A stretch of DNA of 64,000 nucleotides, taken from assembly GCA_003255025.1 (NCBI GenBank), contig QANY01013337.1, forward strand, positions 19,737 through 83,736. Reading direction: 5' to 3'. The position numbers were made by a program, and so were the translations under genes. Origin of the DNA: Datisca glomerata. Taxonomy: Eukaryota; Streptophyta; Magnoliopsida; Cucurbitales; Datiscaceae. The notes below the pieces were generated by a model. The model saw only the letters and a list, made by a program, of their open reading frames with translations. It was not told the DNA's origin and did not search any database. This document shows positions 47,692 through 60,370 of this stretch, piece after piece; the first letter of the stretch is position 1; each line of letters starts with the position of its first letter.

Positions 47692-48661
47692 AGTGGTATT
47701 AGAGTTGTCTTTATATTTATATGTTATATGATGTGTGAGTTTTCTTGCATTGTCCATATAATATCAGATATTTATGAATGGATGGATAGTTATATTTTTT
47801 GAAGGTACGGAAAATAATATATCGTTAATTGTATGGTGATTATTGAGTTAGGTTTTGATCTTTTAATTTTTTTTCTTAGATCTTGTGTAAGTCATTTTGG
47901 GGGTATAAATTTTTGTAATTTTATTTTGAATATTATTATAATTATTTCAAATGTGAGAAAATGAAAAACGCACGAGTAAACGGCAGAATTTACTGTTCAA
48001 GATGGAAATACTGTTCATGACAGAAATTCATTGTTCACGGGAAATTTAATGTTCATGTCAGAAAATACTGTTCCGACGGCGGTGGCAGGAGGCTGACGGT
48101 AGTGAGACTGGTGGCGACAGTGGTGGCCGGTGAGGATGGGGCGACGATAGGAGAGTCCTGTCGTCAGTGGCAACTGTTGTCAATTTTAGAGAAGTTTTAT
48201 ACAAATTCTGATACCAACCAACCCTAACACCATAAAGTTTGATGATAACCCTCAATCTATCAATTATCTTTTTAAATTTTAAAATTAATGTAATTTCAAA
48301 ATTAATTATTAATTTTTTATTTTATGAAAATTAGAAATTAATTGGCCGATTGGGTTTGACCCAAGTTTGACCAAATCAAATAAAATATTTATTTGATTAA
48401 GTCAAAGTCAACTATTTTAAAAGGAAAATTATAGAAATTAATTTGAATTAAGAAAAATTATTTTTCTTAATTAAATAGAATTTTGTTCAAAACTTGGAGA
48501 TTATGAAGATGGACATTATGAGGAGAATGCAATATTAGGGAAATATGTATTCTTGAAATCCGCTTTGTAATTTTATTTTGAATATTATTATAATTATTTC
48601 AAATGTGAGAAAATGAAAAACGCACGAGACAAACGGCGGAATTTACTGTTCAAGATGGGAA
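47692..48661 (+). mobile_element. Remnant interior of the long-LTR element
   Basis: Less than 1 kb separates the 5' LTR from further LTR sequence, with no gag or pol. A segment of about 90 bp (GTGAGAAAATGAAAAACGCACGAG and surroundings) occurs at 47,921-48,005 and again at 48,570-48,655, suggesting deletion or slippage between short repeats. Confidence 0.6.
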
Positions 48662-49378
48662 ATTTAAGGATTAAGAAGTAATTAGAAGGGTAAAATGGTA
48701 ATGTTGACCAATTCTAATTTACGAACCAATAATTGGATGATAGAACTATGTGAAATGATTATATTAGTGGACTACACGAGAATACTCTGTAAATACAATC
48801 TGTAGTCTTTAAAAATGTAATTCTGTATTTATACTGGAGTAATATTAGAATTAATAAATAAGATTATTTTATGAAAGAGTTTAATTAACAATCTGGTTTA
48901 TTGGAGCTTAGGATTATAGGTGCATGATCATCAAGCCATCATTGCACTACGCAGTCTAGGGTGTGAATGTTTCAGGACATGAGAAAATGACTTACTTGTA
49001 AATGAATTTTTATTCTGGGGCAAATTCATAATTATGAGTGATTAATTAATTAAGAATTAATTAATTGAATTATTTATGTATATATAATTTTTAGAATTAA
49101 TATATATAAATAATAATTGATTTTTTTTAATTATCAATAAATGAGACAAAAGATCTAATTTATTAAATTAGATAATTAAATTATTATAAGATAATAATGT
49201 GGATCTAATAAATCTATTATTTATAAAATAACAGATAATTCAGTTGATATGGATACTCATATATATTAATTTTGAATCAACAAATATCTAGATATTTAAT
49301 TTAAATAAAATAAATATTTAATACGCAGTAACTGTCACTTGTCAATCACTGATGGGGTATGAGAGATTGACATGGACT
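48662..49378 (+). repeat. Long LTR, internal fragment
   Basis: It matches 46,140-46,860 of the 5' LTR (GATTAAGAGG...TTAGAAGGG, CTACGCAGTCTAGG, GGTTTATTGGAGC) and ends abruptly at GACATGGACTAC, where the next fragment begins with sequence from a different LTR position. Confidence 0.7.
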
Positions 49379-50980
49379 ACTGGATCTTTTGATTCACTCG
49401 TGAAGGTTTGCTGGGAAAATAGGCTAGTGACTTTTGTTTTGGAGATTCAGTGATATGGATGACTAGGAACATGATCTTACAAGATTTGAAATCCAAGCTT
49501 TCTTAACGGATCATATATTGGTTCTCTTAAATGTTAGTTCTGGAACTGAATGTTATTGAGCTTAAATTTGTAATAAAATTATAAATTAGACATTCACTAG
49601 TGGATTAATGATACTTAAGGATTAAGAGGTAATTAGAAGGGTAAAATGATAATTTTAACCAGTTCTAATTTAGAACCAATAATGGAGGACAGAACTACGT
49701 GAAATGATTATATCAGTGGACTACATGAGAATACTCTATAAATACAATTTACAATCTTTAAGAGTGTAATTCCATATTTATAGTAGAGTAATAATGAAAT
49801 GAATTTTTATTCTGAGGTAAATACATAATTATGAGTGATTAATTAATTAAGAACTAATTAATTGGATTATATATATACATATAATTTTTTGAATTAATTT
49901 ATATAAATAATTATTGATTATTTTAATAATCAATAAGTGAGACAAAATATCTAATTTATGAAATTAGATAATTAAATTATTATTAGATAATAATTTGGAT
50001 AAACTAAATCTATTATTTATGAAAGAACAGATAATTCAGTTGATATGGATAATCAGATATGTTAATTTTGAATTAACAAATATCTAGATACTTAAATTGA
50101 GTAAAATAAATATTAAATACGCAGTAATTACCACGTGTCAATCACTGATGGGGTATCAGAGATTGACATGGACTACTATAATGTCACGTTGTACTATAGT
50201 AGTGGGTATGCAACACTGTAGTGCCACATGAAACTGCAGTTGTGCACAATAACAGTGGGTCCCACTACTATTGACAATTTTATAATTAAGTATCATTTCA
50301 ATTATCTCAAAATATCTGATACGCCATTATCAAGAAAAATATATAGATATTATTTCTGATGGACTAAGATAATGAATTGGTTCAGTCAATTAGTTCAATC
50401 AGTTTAATCAATTAATTGAATCAAAGAATCAATTCATCAATCAAGAATTAAGAGAATAACACAATTCTCAAGGAGTAATTTTTCTACGATTAAGAGGTAA
50501 TCAAATCTCTAAAAGAATCATCGTCACGTTCTTTTAGAGAATAGTCTTACAAAAGTCTTTCTTAATAAATTCTCTAGATCTCTTGTGTTGAGTACATCGA
50601 GAAACAGAAAAGTGTTTTCGTATATTCTACGTGCCCACACACGTCATAGTGCATTGATGATTGACTTGAAAGATATTGTTGTGCATCTGCTGATCGTTGG
50701 AACGATTTCGTGGGAACGGAGAATCGATCGATTTCGTGAGGATGCTTGATTTAGACTACAAGAGGTATATGATTCCTAATTTTATATGTTGTTAATTTAA
50801 TATATAAATATGTAATGGATTCTGAGTGATTGAAAAAAAGTTTTCAATAAAAAAAATTTGGTTATCGTAGAATTGCACAATCTTGTTTTACTAAATGATT
50901 CAAAATTTATTAAAAAAATTAATTTTTAAATTGGTCACACGCCACGCGCTTCTGTCGCACACGCGCCATGACGACCAACA
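49379..50980 (+). repeat. Long LTR, 3' copy lacking its first 480 bp
   Basis: It matches the 5' LTR from 45,908 on, with about 150 bp deleted at 49,800 (AATGAAAT|GAATTTTT), and ends CATGACGACCAACA. E1 RNase H sequence resumes at once. The flanks (TTTAT and TAGTT) do not form a target duplication. Confidence 0.7.
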
Positions 50981-53900
50981 TAGTTCATTTATCAATGTAT
51001 GCCTGGTGCTTTGCTGCTGCACCTTTTTGGTGAAGAGCTTGTCTTCTAGGAGTATTCCTTCCTTAATATAGCGGATTATGTTGTCCTGCCAACTGAGTTC
51101 TCCTTCTACTTCGATATCAGTTATGCCTTCCCACGGGAGTGAGGCACTTGGTTTCTCTAGAAACTCCACGAGAACGTTCCTCTTGTACGGGAATTGCAAT
51201 GATGATCCTAGGTTCAACAGTGTGCCCGTTCTCAGTTCTCGGGATCTATTGTATCTGGTAGCCTTTCAATGTGCTTAGGAGGTCCTTTTCCCGTTGTAGA
51301 TAGCTCATCATCCTTTCACACTTCTCTATGTATTCCCCTATGACCTATTTCACGATTAGCATGGAATCATAAAATATCTTTACATTTGCTATTACTATTT
51401 CATATTGCTGCTAACTACCCGAAGATGCCTCTCTTCAAACGAAGACTTGGGGCAGTAGGCAATCCGATCTGCTTCATTGTTTGACGCGTTGAATCTGAAG
51501 GAGATGGAATACTCCAATGTTTCTCCAAAGGGGGTCTGGTATCACCACCCCTGCTTTTTTCTCCTTTGTTGTTTAAAGCACCATCAACGTATAATTTCCA
51601 AGGCTCGTTCTTAATTTCTTCATGAGGTCCCCTTTTGACTTCTCCTTCAGTGAAGTCTGCTAGTCCCTGCCCTTTGATTAAGGTTCTAGGCTCGTAATGA
51701 ATGTCATATTAGCTTAGCTCAATCAACCATTTCGCCATTCTCCAACTTACCTCTGGGAAGTGCAGGAGACTCTTGACAGGTGACTCCGTCAACACTCTGA
51801 TGTTATGTTCCTGAAAGTAGGGTCTCAATTTTCATGCAGTGGTCCATCCGTTTATACCTCACCTCGATCGTTAAAAGACATTTACTGATGAAGTACATGG
51901 GCTTGTGCTTTCTTTCTTCCTTATTGATGAGTACAACGCTGACGATGACTGTTGAAATGACAACTTACAGTAGGGGTTGTTCACCTGGTACTGACTTAGA
52001 GAGTGAAGGTGGAGTTATCAGGTATTCCTTAATTCTGCTGAGAGTTTCTTCACATTCCTCGTTCCACCTGTCTGTAGAATTCTTTCTCAACTTTTCGAAA
52101 AACGATTTACATTTATTCGTAGACCTTGAGATGAATCTGTCCAGGACGGTCAACCTTATCGCTAACCCATATACCTCTTTTCAGTTTTGCAGATATTTCA
52201 TTTCCATAATTACCCTCACTTGGTCAGGGTTTACTTCGACTCCCAGCTGCGTCACCAGGTACCCGAGGAATTTTCCCGCAGCTACCCCGAATGTACACTT
52301 TTCTAGATTTAGCTTCATGGAGTTTTCTCTTAGAATTTCAAAGGCTTATTCAAGATCTCAAATGTGGTCCTTTCGTTTCTGGCTTTTAACTAGCATGTCG
52401 TCTATATAGACTTCCACGCTTTTCCAGATCTGTTCACCAGAACTTTTTTAATCTAAACAACATAACTTTATAATAGTAAGTACTATATTCAGTAATAAAG
52501 GAAGTTTTTTCTTGATCAGGTCAGCACATTTTCACCTGATTGTATCCAGAGTCCGCATCCATCAAGCTGATTAACTCGTGTTGAAGTGGCTTCAACCATC
52601 TAATCTATCCTTGGCAGCGGGTATTCATCTTTGGGGCAGGATTTATTCAAATCGGTGAAGTCCACACATATTCTCCACTTTCTAATTTTCTTCCGCACCA
52701 TTACCATGTTGGCTAACGACTCTAGGTAGTCCACTTCCCGAACAAAACCTACTGTCAAGAGCTTTTCGACTTCTTCCTTGATTTCCTGATTGTGTTTCGG
52801 GGCAAAGCCTTATTCCTCTACTTTACTGGCTTTGCAGCGGGATCCGTATTCAATTTATGAGAGATGATTACTTCAGGGATGCCTGGAATCTCTTGTACTG
52901 TAGTTGCAAACACATCCTTGTTTTCCCTCAAGAAATTCATTAACTTTTCTTTTTCACTTCTTTCAATATGGGTACCAACATTTGTCATCTTCTGGGTTCC
53001 TTCCTTCAAGCATACAAGTTTTGTTTCTTCCCTCGCCTCATACCCTGGGTCATCTTTCCCGTCCTTATGTGATTGCTATAAATCTGCGGGTCGCTTGCCT
53101 TCTACTTTTTCCGTTGCCCTCTTCTTGACCCAAAGTAGTCATCGAGCATATGCGAGCAGTGGCTTGATCTCCTCCTATCGTTTTAACTCCCTCTAGTGAC
53201 GGGTATTTAGTATGTGGTAGAAAGTTGAAGGGACGGCTTTCATTTTGTGGAGCCAGGTTTTTCCTAGGATAGCATTGTACGGGTACAATGTGCTCAATAT
53301 CATGAACTCAGTCATATAGTAGAAAGGGTCTGCATTCACCGAGAGAAAAAAGGGTTCCCTTTGAGTAGCTAATGGCTGCATTGAAGCATGTCAACGGCTG
53401 TGAAGTTCCTTGCAACTCATGTTCTCCCATTGACATTTTCTCTATGGTTTTCCGATATAAAATGTTCACCCTACTCCCACCGTCCACTTTGACTCTCCTT
53501 AGCAAGTAGTTTCTGACTTGTATCGAAATGACAAGAGCATCATTGTAATGTCCATCATGCTCCAAGTCTAGATCATCGAATACCGGTGGGATTCCCACTC
53601 ACACTTGGGTGTTCTTCTAGGCACTTTTCCAGCATTGGTTTTACAATAGATCTTTCTTTCCTTCTTCGTTGTCCCTTCCTGCTCTATAAGTGCAATAACT
53701 GTGTCGAAGATATGTAGGGGTTGTTTCCCGTTGTCTCTATTGTCTTCCCCATGATTGTCATTTTCTGTTTCTCGTTTATGTTCTTCTTTTTTACGAACTG
53801 ACGGAGGTACCCATCTTTGATCAGCTGTTTGATGCAGTCATTAAGCTGGAAATAATCCCCCGTGTAATGTTCGCTGCTCGTATAATTTCAAGCATTGTCT

Positions 53901-54890
53901 TTATCCTTGTAGTTTCGTTCTTTTGTAAGCGGGACTGGTCTCTTAAGCCAAGGCTTGTCCTTGATCATATCCAGGATCTGGTTCACTGGTATGGTCAGTG
54001 GCGTGTAGACCTTATCTCTCGGGTGTACCCTGTCTGAGTCCTGGCTTTGATATGTCGTACTCTCCTGCTTGTCTCTTCTCCCGTCTTCTCTTTCAATTCC
54101 ATCAGACTTTTTCCTTTAACATTTCAAACTTCTTTCCCGTTTGCTTGACTCCACAATCTTCCGTTCGGTGGCCTTCAGCAGGCTTCTTTTCACTTCCTCC
54201 AGAGTAATGTAGGCTTGCGCCCGCTGGAAGGTGTTTGCCATGGACAACAGATTCATTTTAGATAGATCTTTGAACAAGTGTGAGTTTGGGTCTAACCCTC
54301 GTCTGGCAACTCGATCATCGCAACTCTCGACTTTTTCCAGTTCGTCCTTAAATCTATGGGTGTATTCTCATAGAGACTACCTTCTCTTGGCGGAAATTGT
54401 CAAAAGATACTTTGTGTCCTCCATGACCGCTCGATAGGTAGAGTACTGTTCTAGGAAGACAGAAGACATAACAGCAAAATTAGTAATCGAATGCACAAGG
54501 AGGGAATGATACCATTTCAGAGTTGTCCCGTTCAGGCTGGTGGAGGAACATCCTTCACATCAGTTTATCCTCATGTTGATACAGGGCCATTACTTGTCTG
54601 AATCGCCAGAGCTAGTCTACGGGGTCTGTTTTTCCTTTATAACATTTAAATTTGGGGGCCACGAAATTTCTAGGTACAGGTGTCGTCAAGATTCCAGGGC
54701 TTAATGGAGTACGGGTGAGGGATTAGAGGTCGGTCTTTCTCGTACTTCCCAAGTTTCTCATTTCCATCATTTTCTGGTCCAATAATTCCTCCACCGCCTA
54801 TTTTATTATGACTCGAGACTGGCGAGCTTCTCTTGTAGCCTTCATCACATGGTTTTGGGATTGGACTTCTACTTCCTCCCGTTGTTCATG
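50981..54890 (-). mobile_element. E1 gag-pol remnant (gag, protease, RT, RNase H)
   Basis: Read downward on the minus strand: gag around 54,750-54,400 (PRNFVAPKFKCYKGKTDP); protease 53,600-53,190, with VDGGS where active enzymes have DTGS, then YNAILGKTWLHKMKAVPS; RT 53,010-51,990, with RICVDFTDLNKSCPKDEYPL and the catalytic YIDD at 52,397-52,408; RNase H and linker to 50,981 (ASNNEAD, FLEKPSASLPWEG, ending TLINE). The order is that of a Tat element. Several stops and shifts make it inactive, and integrase is absent. Confidence 0.8.
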
Positions 54891-54904
54891 CTGTCCTCAT
54901 ATTT

Positions 54905-55414
54905 TATAAATGATTTTTTTCTCCACACCAATAGAGTTTTATTAATGATCAGCGAGAAATGACTAAGAGATTATAGAGTGAGAGAGAGAAAGAGAAACTA
55001 GTCAACGCACTGAGTAATTTTTCAAGTTGTATTCAAAAATTTGATTCCCTTCGTTCATTACCCGTGCCTTTATAGGCCACTAGGTGTAAATAGAATAACA
55101 ATTTTGTCAAAGAAATAGTAAGGAGGGGAATTGTCACCCTCTCCCCTACATGAGGGGAATGATCTCCCTCTCTCCTATATTTTTGGAGATCTTATTACAC
55201 CCATAGGATCTTACACATACTCGTTGGATCTTTTATCAGGTGTGGGCTCCTTCACTACATCTATTCCTTTCAACTATCTCATCCCCTAGTATTTTCATTG
55301 TCAAATCAGTCATAGTCACGCGATATTTTCTCTTGACTCAAATTTTCTCTTTCCTGCTCTTGTGCAAGGAAATCACGTGGCATGGTGCAGGATTTCAGGG
55401 TTATTATGTACTCA
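54905..55414 (-). repeat. E1 5' LTR
   Basis: 510 bp, direct repeat of 41,682-42,214, starting TGAGTACATAATAACC on the minus strand. Divergence includes a small duplication around GGAGGGGAA near 55,120-55,160. I could not recognise a clean primer site next to it. Confidence 0.7.
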
Positions 55415-55635
55415 TTTGTGTTTGAAATCAATTTGGTGCTATCATGTGTTGATTTGTGTTGCCCATGTATCATTTTTGTCTTAAGAAAAGAGTCGGGGAT
55501 TTTACTAAACTAATCGAAGGATGGCCAAACAGTACTATCATATGTGGAATCATCTCCAACAACAGTGATTTTGCTCGCAACCTAGACCATTAGAAGAGAT
55601 AAACGAACCCTATACAAAATCTAAAAAATTGTGAG

Positions 55636-55965
55636 TACAATTATCTTTAATGTTCACACTTTTTGTTACTTTAGTCCGTAAAATTTCATTTATCTCATTT
55701 GATCCTTAGAGGTTTAAATTTGTTGTCAATTTATTCTCAAACTAAATGTTAAGCTTTATAGGGTTATGTGATATGCACGTGTTTGATATATTAATAATCA
55801 TAACAAATTCTTGCATGTTATCTAACGCATGCAATTTTGTGACCTGGCGAAAACTTAATGACAAGGGGGACCGAGTCAGCAACTTTTAGAGATTAAACTG
55901 TCAAAAATGAAATTTTAAAGACCAAAATGACTAAAAATGTAAGGTATAAGGGTAAAATCTCTCAT
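55636..55965. mobile_element. MULE-type MITE, about 330 bp
   Basis: The left arm (CACTTTTTGTTACTTTAGTCC, AAAATTTCATTT) is similar over about 90 bp to the reverse complement of the right arm (CATTTTTAGTCATTTTGGTC, AAAATTTCATTT). The centre is unrelated, with no coding sequence. Long degenerate inverted ends without a gene fit a non-autonomous Mutator-like element. From 55,970 to 56,640 is AT-rich, with ATCAAGAATCAAAAT repeated several times and no gene. Confidence 0.5.
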
Positions 55966-56816
55966 AAATTCAAATAAAATCCAAAATTTAGGAGACAATT
56001 AGATAACTATGATCATTTGAATTTGAATACTTGAGAATCCATGAATTTTGGCTTTTAATAGTATGTGTCTTAGAAAAATAATGTTTATGACTCGTTTACT
56101 TGTATTTGGAATTGGATGAAGTTTCAAAATATTTTTTTAAATAATCAAACCAATAATAGAATGATCAAGAATCAAAATCTAAAATCAGATTAATGTGTTT
56201 ATTATTAACTATCAAGAATCAAAATGCTATAAAAAAAACTATCAGGAATCAAAATCAAGAATCATATTATTTGAAATAAAAATAATTGTTTTTATTTACT
56301 AATCAAGGAATTAAACGCAAACTATATAACATTACTAAAATGTCATTTCAATATTAATTTCTATACAATAAGATTTTGAGGGCATATTAAATTTTTCACA
56401 ATTTATTCTAAATGGACCAGAAATGTGGAGTGTCAACACTAACTATTTTCTAGTATAGAAAGCACAAACCAAATAGTCAATGGAATAAACTTTGAACAAA
56501 ATTGTGAGACCTATTTGAAATCAGATTCTAAAATTATATTAAACAGTCGAAATGATCATTTAGAATCAAATTTCATTTCGTGACATTAAGAAAATCAATT
56601 AAGAGTCCTCTAATGAACACAAATGTTATGATACTTAAAAATAATACTATCAAATTTCATTTCCTCATATGTTGGCGTGACCTTCACTATAGGCACCCCA
56701 CAAAGCACAAATAGGTAAAAAGGTCAAGAAGAAATATTCACACATCACAGATGAACAAACAAGCTCAAAACAAAATACTTCAATTTCTAATTTCAATGCA
56801 CATCTAAACTTTCTTC

Positions 56817-59303
56817 TCACATGCCATTCTTTTTTTCTGTGGATTGTCTCCAAATTCCAGCTAGAAAGCTACCAAAAATGGAGTGACACACACTGGAAAC
56901 AGCACACGGTACTGCAGTTAGAGGATTTCCAAAGTGTTGAGTAGCCAGAACCACCCCTAGCACCGAGTTCTGAAACATCGCTCGAGTTCATCAAGCAGAG
57001 ATAGAGTGGGTTTATAGGATGCATATTTGACATTTTTTAGCTGAAAAATGCTAACCTGCATGCCGACTTCGATGGAGATGGTCCGGGATGAAGCAACATC
57101 GAGGCCTAGAATTCGAGAAAGCATGTAACCGAAGAAAAAGCCAGACGCGTGAAGAAGAGAGACGCCTATCACAACTTGTTGACCGGACATGAGTATTGCA
57201 GAAGCGCTCTGAGCAATTGCATTTCCACATAAAACAGCTACTGTTGCTACAGCAATGGGCGGCATCAACGGGGAAATAAACCAAACTAGGCCTTTGAAAT
57301 ACTGATTTAGAAACGCCCCAGCTAATACTGGAAGAAGCACAACCTGTAGAGAGAGATTGTGGTGGGACGTGATTAACACCAACAATGTTGATACGCAAAA
57401 ATAACGCAGATTTTAGTGGTTCACTCTCGATGTAAGAGCTACGTTCACTTTGTCATTACAAGTTTTCACCATGATCGCGAGGAAGAAGGATATTAGGGCA
57501 ACCTAATGCAAATACAAAACACCTGGAGAAAAACCTGAGTCAAATACAGGCGTAGGAAATTTTCCGGCCAATCTGCGTGCTGTCTTTGCAACATAGAACA
57601 GAGAGCACACAGATAAAACATAGAATGCTTTACCTGTAGGGTGGATAGTAACAATCCAGCGGCATCTACTGCAACGTATTGACCAGCAAGCTTGGCAGTG
57701 AGAAAAGGAGTCATAATCTGCAGTATAGAAGAGCAAAGTAAAAACACATCACTTCGGGAAATATAGACTCTAGAGGAAGTCTTCAGCTAATGCTCTCTAC
57801 TTGGAACATCTCAAATCTGCAACTTTATTTTGAATTTGAACAAGTTACAAAGAGAATAGAACAAAAGATGCAATGCAACATAATATGATTGTTCATTGCT
57901 GTTTTCTTATTCTTGAAAGAAGCTTTTCATTTCGAGTTGTTCATTTTCTATTACAGCTACTAATTCTTAAATGCCTTTTAAAATCACTATTGCTTTTACT
58001 TGGAGACAGTAATATCAGTATACTAACCACGGCTGATACAGTGCTAGCTGCCGTCATCAATACAGACAGTGCAACGTTTCCCCTGGAAAATCATAATCAG
58101 CTATTAGATCTTCCTGTTATGGACTACAGATAAAAGCATAATCTAGAAAATTAACAGTACTGTAAAATTGACATACCTCGCGATGTAAGTGACAATGTTA
58201 CTTGCTGTCCCTGAGAAGCATTATAGAATATGAAAATAAAACCAGAATCTGGATGAAAGATTATATGCACAAAATATTGACTGACACATACCACCGGGGC
58301 AGCACGCAACTAATATTAGCCCAGCTGCATAATAAGATGGCAGATTTAACAGCTTGCTCACAAGAAAGCCAGATATCGGCATCACCTACAAACAATAACC
58401 ATGAAAAACTCTTCAAAAGAGTACCAATAAAAAATAAACAATAAACAAAATTTTTACTTAATTACACAAGTTAAGAAGGAAGGACATATTGAATAACAGT
58501 GAAGATCTAAAGCTGAAGTTCCATCATCAATTTCAGTATGAAAACTGACAATACACGTGAAATTTAAGTTGCTCGCATCAAATCGAGTATTGTTGTTCTC
58601 AAATTACATATGTTTTAGTTACTTGCATAACACAAGTGAAATCACTCGATCATTTGGGGAAATGAGTAGCAGAACTAACTGAATACTGGAGAACGAAGCC
58701 AGCGAGCAATTCCTTAGGCATCGAAAGGGCACTACGAAGATCATCAAGCGTCAGAGTCATGCCCATACCAAGCATAGTAAGCGTAATGCCTAGAATGGTC
58801 CATCTGGGCTGGACCCAGTTGAAGGAATTTGGTTTGAATAGCCCTAACAGGCACCCCAACGCTACCCATATTGGGAATGCGGTCGACAATGCTTCGCCTA
58901 TCCACTCAACCCACTCTCGCAAGCTCCGATCACCCTTAGCAGTAGGACTGTTCGACGAAATGCCGCACCGAAGAGGAGGTAATGTCAGCTTTCTTACAGT
59001 GGCTGGATTCGTCATTAAGTTAGAACAACGGGATCGATTCGAACTGGGTTCATATAGTAGGAGTGATGATAAATGGTGAGATTTGGTTCGAAGTTGAACG
59101 GAAGAAGAAGAGGGAATAGATGGAAGTGCAGATTTGGTGGAAGGAGTGAAGGGCAGTTGATGTAGCTTGGCTTTGTGAACATAACTGGAAATGGAGTTTG
59201 GTTTTGGATGATTTTGGAAGCTGACTCTCCCGTGAGAGCTTGGAAGTAAAGACTGCATTCTCTCTCTATCTCTATGAAGAGTGACGACTGACGAATGCTT
59301 CAA
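56817..59303 (-). CDS. BASS1: BASS1-type sodium/metabolite cotransporter, chloroplast envelope
   Basis: Seven exons: 59,303-58,680, 58,385-58,292, 58,210-58,177 (only 34 bases), 58,082-58,028, 57,717-57,634, 57,343-57,056 and 56,969-56,817. All introns are GT-AG and phases agree. The product has 443 residues, or 428 from the second Met (59,258), which may be the true start. The Ser-rich first 110 residues look like a plastid transit peptide. The rest is the bile acid:sodium symporter fold with about nine hydrophobic segments, including MLGMGMTLTLDDLR, CCPGGTASNIVTYIARGN, the VVLLPVLAGAFLNQYF helix and SRTISIEVGMQNSVLG, the conserved motif near the ion site. The C-terminus is SIFGSFLAGIW and 10 residues. 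Family members sit in the chloroplast envelope; the BASS1 substrate is unclear. The gene appears intact. Confidence 0.9.
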
Positions 59304-59309
59304 TGTTGC

Positions 59310-59930
59310 ACGTTTTTGTAAAAATGATTCGTGAAGATGTAGAACAAGATCAACTGACGGAATTCAAATGCACGTAGACATTTTACTTGTCAGTTACATC
59401 TTATTCTAAAATTTTATTGGTCTAATTATCCTTCTGTCAAACCATTGTATGTTTGTTTTGGGACAACCCTAAAAATAGTCAATTTTTCAATTTAAATTGT
59501 AAAAATAATCTGAAAAGATTTTTTTTAAATGTAAATAATTTAATTACTTCAGCCTTTTCCCCTCATTCTCGTAAACAAAAACAGATTTTTTTTATAGTTT
59601 GAATTGAAAAAATAATTTTTCTTATCATTTTTTGTTTGTTTTCCTTAAATCATAGTTTCATCATCAATGAGACATTGACCGGTCTAAAAGATTTTTCCTG
59701 TCCTCCTTCAGATTAAGGAAAATGTGTTAAATAAGGATAAAATTTGTGTGAGTGTTAATGAGATAGAAAGAAATGTCGATAATCCAAAATTCTCCAAAGT
59801 CCCAAAATGTACTGTTTTATTAAATAGATTGATTTTATATAGACTTCCTCAATTGCATGGATTTAATTAAAAATAATCAAACAATAAAAATATCAGATGA
59901 GGTGCTCATCATGCCTAGGATAACACTCAT
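59310..59930. other. Intergenic region between BASS1 and element E2
   Basis: AT-rich. It must hold the promoter of the minus-strand BASS1 gene, but I see no clear TATA box at the expected distance. Nothing else is recognised. Confidence 0.5.
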
Positions 59931-59931
59931 T

Positions 59932-60370
59932 TGTGGGGATTTCCTTTATTCTTTATTTTACATCTGTCACACTCAGCCGCCCATCAATCGCTACCGCATG
60001 ACAGTTTCCTGTGGTTCCGAGCCAATTAGCCGAAGCCACTTGATGGCCTACCAACATGTCTTGTCTAAGTGATGCAGCCTACCCAATCAATCACGACCAC
60101 TTGATTGTCAGTCTGAACCCATTTTCCCGTTCTGAAATTTTACCTCATCCTTGAGGTAATGACCCCTCGTTCTCGAGATGTCGGTTCCCGTTCTTGAAGA
60201 AATGATCCCCCGTTCTCGAGATGTCAGTTCCTATTCTTGAAGCGATGATCACCCGTTTTATGAATATCTCGCGACTTCAGTCAATCATCCGTTTCTGTTT
60301 TTTCGACATTTCTCTTGAGTCTTAGGTAAGTCTTTTTTGTCCACGTGGCAGTGAATATTTTACATGTTCA
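59932..60370 (-). repeat. E2 3' LTR
   Basis: On the minus strand it starts TGAACATGTAAAATATTC after a purine tract (ATGGGGCAAA) and ends AAATCCCCACA. It contains a CCACGTGG G-box near the start and repeated AACGGG words. The part with ATTGATT, GTTGGTAG and GGCTCGG matches the left LTR of element X (32.5-32.65 kb), so X and E2 belong to one LTR family. Confidence 0.65.

Larger units (their letters stand above)
41682..55414 (-). mobile_element. Tat-lineage Ty3/gypsy element E1 with antisense gene, interrupted
   Basis: Direct repeats at 41,682-42,214 and 54,905-55,414 are the LTRs. Between them the minus strand carries gag, protease, RT and RNase H remnants (54.9 to 51.0 kb), and the plus strand carries a spliced gene-like frame (42.9-44.9 kb). 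Integrase is missing. Its place is taken by copia-type LTR material (45,427-50,980). The word TTTGTGTTTG lies at both outer edges and may reflect the target site, although it is longer than the usual 5 bp. All coding parts have stops or shifts. Confidence 0.75.

Noticed and set aside
52864..53196. Plus-strand open frames over E1 RT
   Set aside because: They are antisense shadows of the gypsy RT and linker, unlike the conserved antisense frame at 42.9-44.9 kb.
58759..59079. Plus-strand open frame of 106 codons
   Set aside because: It is a shadow of BASS1 exon 1 on the other strand.
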